Shown one piece after another: positions 1 through 9,100 of a stretch of DNA of 10,009 nucleotides (positions are counted from its first letter, which is position 1; each line of letters begins with the position of its first letter). Where the stretch lies: contig JAHFDX010000035.1 in the NCBI GenBank assembly GCA_023248785.1, positions 1-10,009 of the forward strand, given 5' to 3'. The notes under the pieces were generated by a model that worked only from the letters and a program-made list of their open reading frames with translations, did not search any database and was not told the origin of the DNA. Source of the DNA: Myxococcales bacterium (GTDB lineage: Bacteria; Myxococcota_A; Polyangia; Polyangiales; Polyangiaceae). Position numbers and translations under genes: made by a program.

Positions 1-3000
1 CGATGGACGGGAGCGAGACCTCGGTAATCGCTGGGCGGCGTGTCTTAAGCCGCCCTGATTTTTTTGCCGCACCACGCGACGCATCGGCGGAGCTCGTGGA
101 GTCCCTGCTCGGCACTACAGATCTCACGAAGGAATTGCTCGCCGTTGGACAAGATGGAGCGTTCGCGCGACGGTTTGGTGAGAAATACGGTTCCGTTCGC
201 CGTCTGATCAAAGCGATCGCCTCCGCGATCCAGGGGCACATTCGTCAGGCCCGCGCTCTGCGACCACTTGCTGAACATTCCGCGTGGGCGCGCGCCCATC
301 GAATTGCCCTTCCCGTTGCGCAGGGGCCAATGACGCGGGTAAGTGATCGAGCGAGTTTTGTGAATTCCGTTTCAGAAGCGGGTGGTTTGCCCTTCCTCGC
401 ACTGTCGCTGATGCACGGGACCGAAGCCCGAACGTTGCTCACTAAAACGAAGGAACTTCTTGGCGAACGAACGTGGGGCGTAGGAATTTTGGGCTTTCTC
501 CCGCCCGAGCTGCGTGAAGAACAATTGGCCCTCCTCCAGGAAATGAAGCCACCGGTCGCGATCATTGCAGGTGGGCGGCCGTCTCAAGCAGAGCCGCTCG
601 AAGCACAAGGCATCGCAACGTACCTCCATGTGCCTTCTCCGGGGTTGCTCGAGCTGTTCCTCACCGAGGGCGCACGTCGCTTCGTTTTCGAAGGGCGTGA
701 ATGCGGCGGACATGTTGGCCCGCGTTCGAGTTTCGTCCTCTGGGAAATGGTTGTTGAGCAATTGCTCGCCTTTGAAGAAGTGCGCGATGTAAGCGTGCTC
801 TTTGCAGGCGGAATTCACGATGCGCGATCGGCTGCAATGGTGAGCGCCATGTCGGCTCCCCTTGTTGCGCGAGGCGCCAAGGTTGGCGTGCTGATGGGAA
901 CGGCATACCTCTTTACGCACGAAGCGGTCGAATCCGGTGCCATCTTGCCAACATTCCAAGAGGAGGCCCTCCAGTGCGAAGAGACGGTCCTTCTCGAGAC
1001 CGCGCCTGGCCATGCCACTCGATGCGCGAAGAGTGCGTTCGCAGATGTTTTTCAGCATGAGAGCATGCGGTTAGCAAATGGAGGCTGCTCGCCCCAGGAA
1101 CGTTGGGAGGCGCTTGAGCAGCTCAATCTCGGCCGACTTCGCGTTGCAGCGAAGGGACTCGTGCGTGAGGGCGAACGCATCGTAGAAGTGGATGTCAAAA
1201 CGCAGCGAAGCGAAGGGCTCTTCATGATGGGTCAGGTTGCTGCGCTCCAAAGGAAGCGATGTACCGTTCGCGAACTGCACGAGACAGTTTCGCAGGGCTC
1301 CGTTGAGTACCTGAACGCGCTCGAGCTCCCCGCACGAACAATCAAAGCGACCGACGACATTGCCATCGTGGGAATGGCTTGCATCTTCCCGGACGCTCCG
1401 GACGTAGCCGCGTTTTGGAAGAACATCACGCTTGCGAAGAACTGCATTCGAGAGGTTTCAAAAGAGCGATGGAACGCCGAGCTCTACTTCGATCCGAAGG
1501 GGTCGGGCGAAAAAACCCCGTCAAAATGGGGTGGATTCTTGCCCGACGTCCTATTTGATCCAAAGGCGTATGGGATCCCACCGCGGTCGCTTGCAGCGAT
1601 CGACCCCACGCAGCTCTTGAGTTTGGAAGTGGCGCAACGCGCGCTCACGGACGCGGGCTACGTCGAACGCGAATTTGATCGCGAGCGGACGAGCGTCATC
1701 TTTGGCGCGCAATCTGGCACTGACTTGGCAGGCGCGTATGGTTTTCGTGCGAGCTATCCGCAATACCTTGGAGAGCTGCCAAACGAGCTCGATGAGCACC
1801 TGCCGAAGCTAACGGAGGATTCGTTTCCAGGTGTTCTTTCCAACGTTATCTCAGGTCGAATTGCAAACCGACTCGACCTTGGGGGAAGCAACTACACGGT
1901 TGATGCCGCATGTGCGTCGTCGTTCGCTGCGCTTTCTGTTGCGTGCAAAGAGCTCGCATCGGGTTCAAGCGACATGGTGATCTGTGGTGGTGCCGATCTT
2001 CACAATGGCATCAACGACTACCTGATGTTTGCGAGCGTGCACGCTCTGTCTCCAACAGGCCAATGCCGCACATTCGATGCGTCGGCCGACGGCATCGCAC
2101 TTGGCGAAGGTGTTGCTGCCGTTGTGTTGAAGCGTCTTGCCGATGCGGAGCGCGATGGCGATCGCGTGTATGCGGTTATCAAGGGTATTGGTTCTTCGAG
2201 TGATGGCAAGAGCCTCGGGCTCACAGCGCCTAGGCAAGAGGGTCAAGAGCGTGCGCTGTCACGAGCCTACGCAGACGCGGGAGTCTCGCCTGCCGACGTA
2301 CAACTCGTGGAGGCCCACGGCACTGGAACTGTAGTGGGCGATCGGACCGAACTCATGGCGCTCACGGATTTCTTTGGGAGCGCAGGCGCAATGCCGAGCA
2401 CATGCACCCTTGGTTCGGTCAAATCGCAAATTGGCCACACCAAGTGCGCGGCAGGTCTTGCTGGGCTCATCAAGACCGCGCTTGCAATTCATCATCGCGT
2501 ATTGCCCCCAACATCGAACATTTCGAAACCCAATTCGGCGTACGAACCAGGGGCGAGCCCATTCTTATTTCGTGAGGCCGTGGCACCCTGGAATTCAGAC
2601 ACACGGCGCGCCGGCGTGAGTGCCTTCGGATTTGGTGGCACGAACTTTCACGTAGTCCTAGAAAATCACGCCAAAACACCGGAGCCCACGGTGCGCGTTT
2701 CTGAGTGGCCAAGCGAACTTTTCCTGTTTCGTGGATCGGCTCGCGCGAAGATCGAGAACACGCTAGGTGCACTGGCGAAGTTGCTTGCGCGTGACGACGT
2801 GCACCTTCGGTTACGCGATCTTGCAAAGACGGTTTCGAGCGAGGCACGTAGCGAGCCCGTACAAATTGCGATCGTTGCCGACAGCGTGACCGACCTGCAG
2901 CGCAAGCTAGCATCGGCGCAGAGGGGCGACGACGTTGACGGTGTGTTCTTCGCAGACCACGCAATTCAATTTGGCGATGACGCGGTGGCCTTCATTTTTC

Positions 3001-6000
3001 CGGGCCAGGGCAGCCAGCGCGTGGGCATGCTTCGCGACCTGTTTGTTACGTTCGGCGAACTTGATGATTTGGCGGGCCTTGCGTCGCGTTGGTCATCGGC
3101 ACTGTTTCCATCTGCTGCATTTTCGGCGGATGAGCGCACCACCAAAGATCGAGCCGTCGTCGATACGCGCGTCGCTCAGCCTACGCTAGGGATTGCTGGA
3201 TTGGCGATGGCGCGACTCCTTCGCAACGTCGGCGTAAGGCCGAGCATGATGGCGGGCCACAGCTACGGGGAACTGGCCGCACTCGCTTCGGCAGGAACTC
3301 TCACGCCAAAGGATCTCGTTGCGATTTCGGAGGCGCGTGCCCAATGCATCCTGCGCGCTGCGGGCGATTCACCGGGAACGATGGCGGCTGTACGCGCATC
3401 TTCGCTGGTGACGGAAGACGCCATCGCGGGTCTCGATGGGATTACGGTCGCGAATCACAATGCCCCTGATCAGTGTGTCATCGCGGGTTCAGAGATGGCC
3501 ATCGATGCTGCTCTGCAGCGTTTGAATGACAAAAAAATTCACGCCCGCAAGATCCCGGTTGCGTGCGCGTTTCATAGTCCGATCGTCGCTGCTGCGAGTC
3601 ATTCATTTGCGAACGTCTTGCGCGAGGTCGAATTCAACGCGCCGACGGTTTCCGTGTACTCAAACGCGACAGCGAATCCGTATCCGCAACAAACGAGTGC
3701 GATTGCAGAGAAGCTCGCCGCGCAACTGGCCCTTCCCGTTCGGTTTATGGAACAAATTGAGGCCATGTATGCAGCGGGAGCCCGCGTGTTTGTGGAGGCT
3801 GGCCCTTCAGGTGTATTGACGGATCTCGTGGGGCGCATCTTGGGTGAGAGGCCTCACCTTGCCGTGGCTTGTGATCAAAGTGGAACGCACGGTGTCACGT
3901 CATATTTGACGGCGCTCGCACGGCTTGCGGCGTCTGGCATTGCAATCGAAGCGCACGCACTTTTTGAGGGTCGGGATGCGCGTGCGATCGATTTGACTCT
4001 GCAAGACAAACCTCAATCGCCCGTTCTCTGGGTTGTCAATGGGCACACGGCTCGGCCCCTGCGCGGCGAAGCACCTGAATTTGCAATGAAGCCCACCATG
4101 CAACCGATTGCGATCATGGCACCGCCCGCACCGTCGCGCGCGACGTCACAGAACGGGGCATCGAGTTCGCGCGAGGCCGTGATGCTTGAATACATGCGCG
4201 GTATGCGTGAGATGATCGAAGGGCAGCGCCAAGTGATGTTGCGGTACCTGGGGGCGACCCACGTGGAGTCGCAACGTGCCGAGCCGAAATTTGCAGCGAC
4301 GTTTGTGGGAAACGAGCGTTTTCTTCCGGACGCTTCAATTCCAGCGATTGCAACTGCTGCTGCTCCTCCTGTGGTGATGAGCCCTCTTCTAGCGCTCATC
4401 GCAACCGTGAGCGAGCGCACGGGGTATCCGCCCGATATGCTCGATCCCGATCTCGACCTCGAAGCGGACCTCGGGATCGATTCGATCAAGCGGATCGAAA
4501 TCCTCGGAATGTTGAGTCAGAAGCTCGGTCTCAACCTTTCACGCGATAAGAACTCATCGAAGGCGATGGAGGCCCTCGCCGGTGTTCGGACCCTTCGCGG
4601 AATTGCTGCGTGGATCGAAAAGCGCGCTGCGAGCGACACATCATCGAGGAGTGATGCGCCCACGGCTTCGTCGTCCGTGATCGACAGTGCACCCACGACA
4701 CCCGAGCTTCAGCCCTCATTCGAACTCGCTCGCTATGTGCTCCAGGTTGCGCAGTCGCCAACGGGAAAACTCGAACCTTCGAAGCTACGCGATCGAAGAT
4801 TCGCCATCACCGCGGATGAACGAGGTGTAGCGTCGAAGCTTGCCGCGCTGCTCGAAGCAGAGGGCGCGATGACGCAAATCGTATCCGCGGGTGACAGCCT
4901 CGGTGCCATTGACGGTCTCATCTTTCTTGATTCGATCGCGGGGGTTTCGTCAACTTCGGTAAAGTCGCTGTTTGTATTGGCGAAGCACGCGCTTCTTGCG
5001 AATGCGAAATGGATCGTGGCGGCGACCGGTCGTGGAGGGAGCTTTGGCCATAGAGGTGATGAGCAGATGTTGGAACCGCGATCGGAGGCCATAGGTGGCG
5101 GCGTTGCGGGTCTCTTGAAGAGTGTGGCGAAGGAGTGGCCAGATCTTCGCGTTCGTACGGTGGATTTGGATCGCGACGAAGACCCCGAGCGGCTCGCAAG
5201 TCATATTTACGAGGAAATTATCGCGGAAGATGCCCTCGTCGAAGTTGGGTACACGGCGGGCGTTCGTCAGAGTCTGAGCCTTGTGCCACGTCCGATGGGC
5301 CGCGATTCGAAGGTCTCGCAGCGAATGCTCATCGATAGCCACTCAGTTGTTTTGCTCACGGGTGGCGCACGTGGAATTACGGCACAGATTGCCATTGCGA
5401 TGGCGAAACGTTTTCAATGCCGCCTCGAGCTTGTGGGTCGCTCTGAAGCGCCTGATGCGCGCGAAGACGCCGAGCTTGCGAAGGCTGTGGATCTTCCTGC
5501 CATGCGACGAGTCCTTCTCGCACGTTCCAATGGCGCGGGCCCAACAACGCCTGCTGCGATCGATGGACTTTGTAAAAGGCTTCTCGCCGAGCGTGAGATG
5601 CGCGCCACGTTCGCTGCGATCAAGGCTGCGGGTGCAGACTTTCGGTACCACGCTATCGACGTTCGCGATAGCGAAGCGTTCGGATCTCTGCTCGACGACG
5701 TTTACACGCGTCATGGACGTTTGGACGGTGTTGTGCACGGTGCTGGTCTCATCGAGGACAAACTCGTTCAGCACAAGACAGACGAATCGTTCGGGCGCGT
5801 CTTTGATACGAAGGTCGCTGGTGCGCTTGTTTTGTGCGACAAGTTGCGTTCGGACGCGAAGTTCATTGTGTTCCTGTCGAGCGTATCGAGCGTCTTCGGT
5901 AATCGTGGTCAATCGGACTACGCAGCGGCCAACAATACGCTCGACACATTGGCGCACTATCTCAAACGAAAGTTGGAAGCGCGTGTCCTATCGATCAATT

Positions 6001-6191
6001 GGGGACCATGGCGCGGCGTGGGCATGGTGCAACCGGAACTCGAGCGCGAGTACAGCCTTCGCGGCGTCGGACTCATTTCGCCCGAAGAGGGCATCGAACG
6101 ATTCTTCGAGGAGCTCAGCGTTGAAGGCGACACTCAAGTCGTGCTCATGAAGTCTCTGCCGGGCGCCTTCGAAGGAACATTCGATGGCTAG
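1..6191 (+). CDS. Multidomain Pfa-like lipid/polyketide synthase, ER-KS-AT-ACP-KR (5' partial)
   Basis: Iterative-type synthase subunit that would load malonyl units, condense, reduce the ketone and reduce the enoyl group on its own ACP. Residues are counted from the ATG at base 3. An FMN barrel of the FabK/PfaD/nitronate monooxygenase fold (about 100-440) shows QGPM 107-110, GGHVG with His237, FAGGI 267-271 and MGTAYLF from 298. The KS (about 452-890) has Cys637 in DAACASS, His772 in EAHGTGT and His812 in GHTKCAAG. The AT (about 995-1290) has FPGQGSQ near 999, Ser1087 in GHSYGE, Arg1112 and His1191 in AFHSP, so it is malonyl-type. A helical linker lies at 1393-1416. A single ACP (about 1458-1540) has Ser1494 in LGIDSIKR. 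The KR (about 1580-2050) has TGGARGIT 1786-1793, Lys1937, Ser1960, Tyr1973 and Asn1977. The stop overlaps the next gene. The ATG at base 3 is probably internal: the text before the barrel reads as an interdomain linker, and related proteins as I recall them continue N-terminally. The reading frame and domains are certain; the product is unknown. Confidence 0.93.
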   Translation, partial: MDGSETSVIAGRRVLSRPDFFAAPRDASAELVESLLGTTDLTKELLAVGQDGAFARRFGEKYGSVRRLIKAIASAIQGHIRQARALRPLAEHSAWARAHRIALPVAQGPMTRVSDRASFVNSVSEAGGLPFLALSLMHGTEARTLLTKTKELLGERTWGVGILGFLPPELREEQLALLQEMKPPVAIIAGGRPSQAEPLEAQGIATYLHVPSPGLLELFLTEGARRFVFEGRECGGHVGPRSSFVLWEMVVEQLLAFEEVRDVSVLFAGGIHDARSAAMVSAMSAPLVARGAKVGVLMGTAYLFTHEAVESGAILPTFQEEALQCEETVLLETAPGHATRCAKSAFADVFQHESMRLANGGCSPQERWEALEQLNLGRLRVAAKGLVREGERIVEVDVKTQRSEGLFMMGQVAALQRKRCTVRELHETVSQGSVEYLNALELPARTIKATDDIAIVGMACIFPDAPDVAAFWKNITLAKNCIREVSKERWNAELYFDPKGSGEKTPSKWGGFLPDVLFDPKAYGIPPRSLAAIDPTQLLSLEVAQRALTDAGYVEREFDRERTSVIFGAQSGTDLAGAYGFRASYPQYLGELPNELDEHLPKLTEDSFPGVLSNVISGRIANRLDLGGSNYTVDAACASSFAALSVACKELASGSSDMVICGGADLHNGINDYLMFASVHALSPTGQCRTFDASADGIALGEGVAAVVLKRLADAERDGDRVYAVIKGIGSSSDGKSLGLTAPRQEGQERALSRAYADAGVSPADVQLVEAHGTGTVVGDRTELMALTDFFGSAGAMPSTCTLGSVKSQIGHTKCAAGLAGLIKTALAIHHRVLPPTSNISKPNSAYEPGASPFLFREAVAPWNSDTRRAGVSAFGFGGTNFHVVLENHAKTPEPTVRVSEWPSELFLFRGSARAKIENTLGALAKLLARDDVHLRLRDLAKTVSSEARSEPVQIAIVADSVTDLQRKLASAQRGDDVDGVFFADHAIQFGDDAVAFIFPGQGSQRVGMLRDLFVTFGELDDLAGLASRWSSALFPSAAFSADERTTKDRAVVDTRVAQPTLGIAGLAMARLLRNVGVRPSMMAGHSYGELAALASAGTLTPKDLVAISEARAQCILRAAGDSPGTMAAVRASSLVTEDAIAGLDGITVANHNAPDQCVIAGSEMAIDAALQRLNDKKIHARKIPVACAFHSPIVAAASHSFANVLREVEFNAPTVSVYSNATANPYPQQTSAIAEKLAAQLALPVRFMEQIEAMYAAGARVFVEAGPSGVLTDLVGRILGERPHLAVACDQSGTHGVTSYLTALARLAASGIAIEAHALFEGRDARAIDLTLQDKPQSPVLWVVNGHTARPLRGEAPEFAMKPTMQPIAIMAPPAPSRATSQNGASSSREAVMLEYMRGMREMIEGQRQVMLRYLGATHVESQRAEPKFAATFVGNERFLPDASIPAIATAAAPPVVMSPLLALIATVSERTGYPPDMLDPDLDLEADLGIDSIKRIEILGMLSQKLGLNLSRDKNSSKAMEALAGVRTLRGIAAWIEKRAASDTSSRSDAPTASSSVIDSAPTTPELQPSFELARYVLQVAQSPTGKLEPSKLRDRRFAITADERGVASKLAALLEAEGAMTQIVSAGDSLGAIDGLIFLDSIAGVSSTSVKSLFVLAKHALLANAKWIVAATGRGGSFGHRGDEQMLEPRSEAIGGGVAGLLKSVAKEWPDLRVRTVDLDRDEDPERLASHIYEEIIAEDALVEVGYTAGVRQSLSLVPRPMGRDSKVSQRMLIDSHSVVLLTGGARGITAQIAIAMAKRFQCRLELVGRSEAPDAREDAELAKAVDLPAMRRVLLARSNGAGPTTPAAIDGLCKRLLAEREMRATFAAIKAAGADFRYHAIDVRDSEAFGSLLDDVYTRHGRLDGVVHGAGLIEDKLVQHKTDESFGRVFDTKVAGALVLCDKLRSDAKFIVFLSSVSSVFGNRGQSDYAAANNTLDTLAHYLKRKLEARVLSINWGPWRGVGMVQPELEREYSLRGVGLISPEEGIERFFEELSVEGDTQVVLMKSLPGAFEGTFDG
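6171..6186 (+). promoter_or_regulatory. Ribosome binding site and overlapping start of the second synthase gene
   Basis: GAAGGA at 6171-6176 lies 7 bases before the ATG at 6184 and matches the anti-Shine-Dalgarno consensus well. The site is inside the last codons of the first gene, whose TAG stop (6189-6191) comes just after the second gene's ATG (ATGGCTAG). The spacing supports ATG 6184 as the true start: the protein then begins five residues before the first conserved KS strand (VAIIGMAC). The overlap points to one transcript and to translational coupling, which would suit two proteins needed in fixed ratio. Confidence 0.7.
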
Positions 6192-9100
6192 CTCCGTAGA
6201 CGTCGCCATCATCGGCATGGCGTGTGTCTTTCCCGGTGCACCCGACCTAGCCACCTACTGGCGGAATATCTGCTCGGGCAAAGATGCCATTTCCGACGTT
6301 CCGTCCCATCGATGGGACCCCGTATTTTACGACCCCAAATCATCATTGTCCGATCGCCTTTATTGCAAACGCGGCGGCTTCATCGACGAGTTTGCAACGT
6401 TTGATCCAACACTCTTCGGAATCATGCCGGTTGCCGCAGAGGGCGCAGAGCCAGACCAGCTACTCACGCTGGCTGTGGCGACCAAGGCACTCGAGGACGC
6501 GGGCTACGCCGCGCGTAGTTTTCCGCGCTCGATGACGGGGGTCATTCTCGGACGGGGCAACTACGCAGGCGCGGGCCGCACCCGTCTTGAACAGCACGTG
6601 CGAACGGCCGAACAACTCGTTCGCTGTCTGCGCACATTGGTTCCGAACATGTCGGAGTCGGAGCTTGCGAACGTGAAGCACGAATTTCAAAAGGAAGTGG
6701 GTGCAAAAGGGGTCGACGCAGCCATTGGCCTCGTGCCTAACCTCACGGCTTCTCGCCTGGCGCATCGGCTTGATCTTCACGGACCCGCGTACACTGTGGA
6801 CGCAGCATGCGCAAGTTCGCTTGTCGCAGTGGATCAGGCGTGTGCGCTTCTGCAAGCAAGCCGCTGCGACATGGTGATCACCGGGGGCGTGCATCTCTGC
6901 CATGACGAGGCTTTCTGGAGCGTTTTTTGTCAGCTGGGAGCGCTCAGTCGATCGCAGCAAATACGACCTTTCGATCAACGAGCCGATGGCATTCTCATCG
7001 GCGAAGGAGTCGGCATCACCATCTTAAAACGCCTTGCCGACGCCGAACGTGACGGTGACCGTGTGTACGCCGTGATCCGCGGCACCGGTGTAGCAAGTGA
7101 CGGCCGTGAGGTGAGTCTGATGACACCCGGAGCAGAGGGGCAACAACTTGCACTTGAACGCGCGTGGAACATGAGTGGCCTCGATCCCGTGCGCGTGGGA
7201 TTGCTCGAAGCGCATGGCACGGGGACCAGCGCGGGTGACGCTGCTGAACTTGAAACGTTGCGGGCGTTTTTCGGCGCCGCAGGCGATGGCGAACGAGCTG
7301 TGATCGGTTCTGTCAAGTCGATGATCGGCCACACGATGCCGGCGGCGGGAGCTGCGGGCCTTATTAAGGCGGCGCTCGCGGTGCATTACGGCACTCGTCC
7401 TCCAACACTGCATTGCGAAGAGCCACGTGCCGAACTTCAAGCAACTCGCTTCCGCGTTCTTTCTCGCGAAGAGGACTGGGAGACGAACGGCGAACTCCGT
7501 TGCGCGGGTGTCAATGCGTTTGGGTTTGGCGGCATCAACGCGCACGTCGTTCTCGAACAGGTCCGCACGTCGAACACCATGCCAGTTGCGGCAGTGCTCG
7601 AAGCGAAGCAAACAAATAATGCAACGTGCGATGTTTCGCTTTATGCGGCTTCGTCGAAGGAAGAGTTACTTTTTCTTCTCGACCGGGGCGAACAGCGCCG
7701 TACAGGCGGTCCATTTCGACTAGCGATTACGGAGCCTACACCTGCGAAGGTCGGAAGAGCGCGGACCATTGTCGAAAGGGGCCGTGCATGGCGCGGACGC
7801 GAGGGCATTTGGTTTTCGCCGGAGGGCTTGCTGTCGCGCGGCGGACGTTTGGTTTTCGCATTCCCGGGCGTTGATTCTTCATTTGAGCCACATGTTGAAG
7901 ATGTCGCGGCATTCGCTCGCCGCCCGATTCCACCGTTTACAAAAGCAACCAACCTCGAGGAGGTTGGCGCAGGCATCATCGGCGTGAATCGACTTCTGTT
8001 TCACGCCCTCTCCGATCTCGGCGTCAAGGCCGACATGATGCTCGGACACAGCATTGGAGAATGGAGTGGCATGATCGCATCGGGAATGATCCCTGATGAC
8101 TTCATCGATCCGTTCATGACGTCTTTGGTCCCAGGTTCCCTGCAGGTTCCCGGCGTGGTGTTTGCCGCCGCGGGGTGCGCTGTTGACGTGGCCGAAAGGG
8201 CAATGCAGTCGCTCGATCGCATCGGCATCTCGCACGACAACTGCCCTCATCAAGTGATCTTTTGCGGTGACGAGGATGCGGTCGACGTTGCACTCGCGCG
8301 TTTACGCGCAGACGGTGTGCTCTGTCAGAAACTTCCTTTCCAGTCAGGATTCCATTCGCCGCTGTTTGCGGATTATTTGGGGCCGCATCGCAGCAACTTT
8401 GAAAAAGTTCCACTCCAACGGCCACGAGTCCAATTATGGTCCGCGACGAGTTTTTGCGAGTATCCGCATGAACCGGAAGCAATCCGCGCACTCGCTCTGG
8501 ATCATCTTGTTCAGCCGGTGCGGTTTCGCACGCTCATTGAGTCCATGTATGCACGCGATGCGCGTGTGTTTGTTCAAGTGGGTACCGGAAGCCTTGTCCA
8601 CTTCATTGAAGACACGTTGCGTGGGCGCGAGCACGCGGCGATTAGCGTCAACGTGAAAGAGCGCTCCGGAATGGTGCAACTCATTCGCACTGCTGCCCTG
8701 TTGTTCGCCGAGGGATCGAATGTGCGATGGGAGAAGCTCTTGCCGAACGATCCATCCACAGTGTCCCGCCCAATGACGTTGTCGTTGGGCGTCCCCCTTG
8801 TTCAGTTGCCCAAAGCCCTGGCGGACGTTTCCGCGCGGCCTTCCGTTGGGAAGCGTGGACATCATCCGGTCGTGGATGCCTTCTCGTCAACCATGGAGGA
8901 ATTGAGGCGGGCGCAGCTCGAGGTGTTCGCGAAGTTCGATGCGATTGAAGCACCGGACGTAGCCGAGCCTGCCCGCGAACTCACGATCGTGCGCACACTT
9001 TCCGTCGAGGCGTTTCCGGAGTTTCTCGACCATTCGTTCTTTCGACAGGCCGAGGGTTGGCCGAACGTTGCAGATTGGCACGCGGTGGTGCCGATGACGG

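Noticed and set aside
372..1058. 228-codon minus-strand open frame opposite the FMN-barrel domain
   Set aside because: No domain-like pattern, and the opposite strand encodes an unmistakable reductase barrel. Long antisense frames are expected in GC-rich coding sequence.
213..2165. GCGATCGC octamers (213-220 and 2158-2165) and frequent GCGATCG-like strings, reminiscent of the cyanobacterial HIP1 palindrome
   Set aside because: I saw only two full octamers in the places I checked, and the shorter strings follow from Ala-Ile and Asp-Arg/Ala-Ile-Asp codon runs. This is not strong enough to call a repeat.
5343..5957. 204-codon minus-strand open frame opposite the KR domain
   Set aside because: Same reasoning: the plus strand carries conserved KR motifs in this span, and the antisense product has no recognisable features.
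5281..6150. 289-codon open frame on the plus strand in another frame, over the KR region
   Set aside because: It is Arg/Ser-rich with no recognisable motif and overlaps the KR domain, whose catalytic residues read clearly in the main frame. It is a frame shadow.
1350..8640. Possibility that this is a modular type I PKS with two extension modules
   Set aside because: The domain set (FMN-type ER at the N-terminus, post-AT helix, Pfa-like KR and DH, second half without ACP) does not match collinear modules, and matches Pfa-like iterative synthases better.
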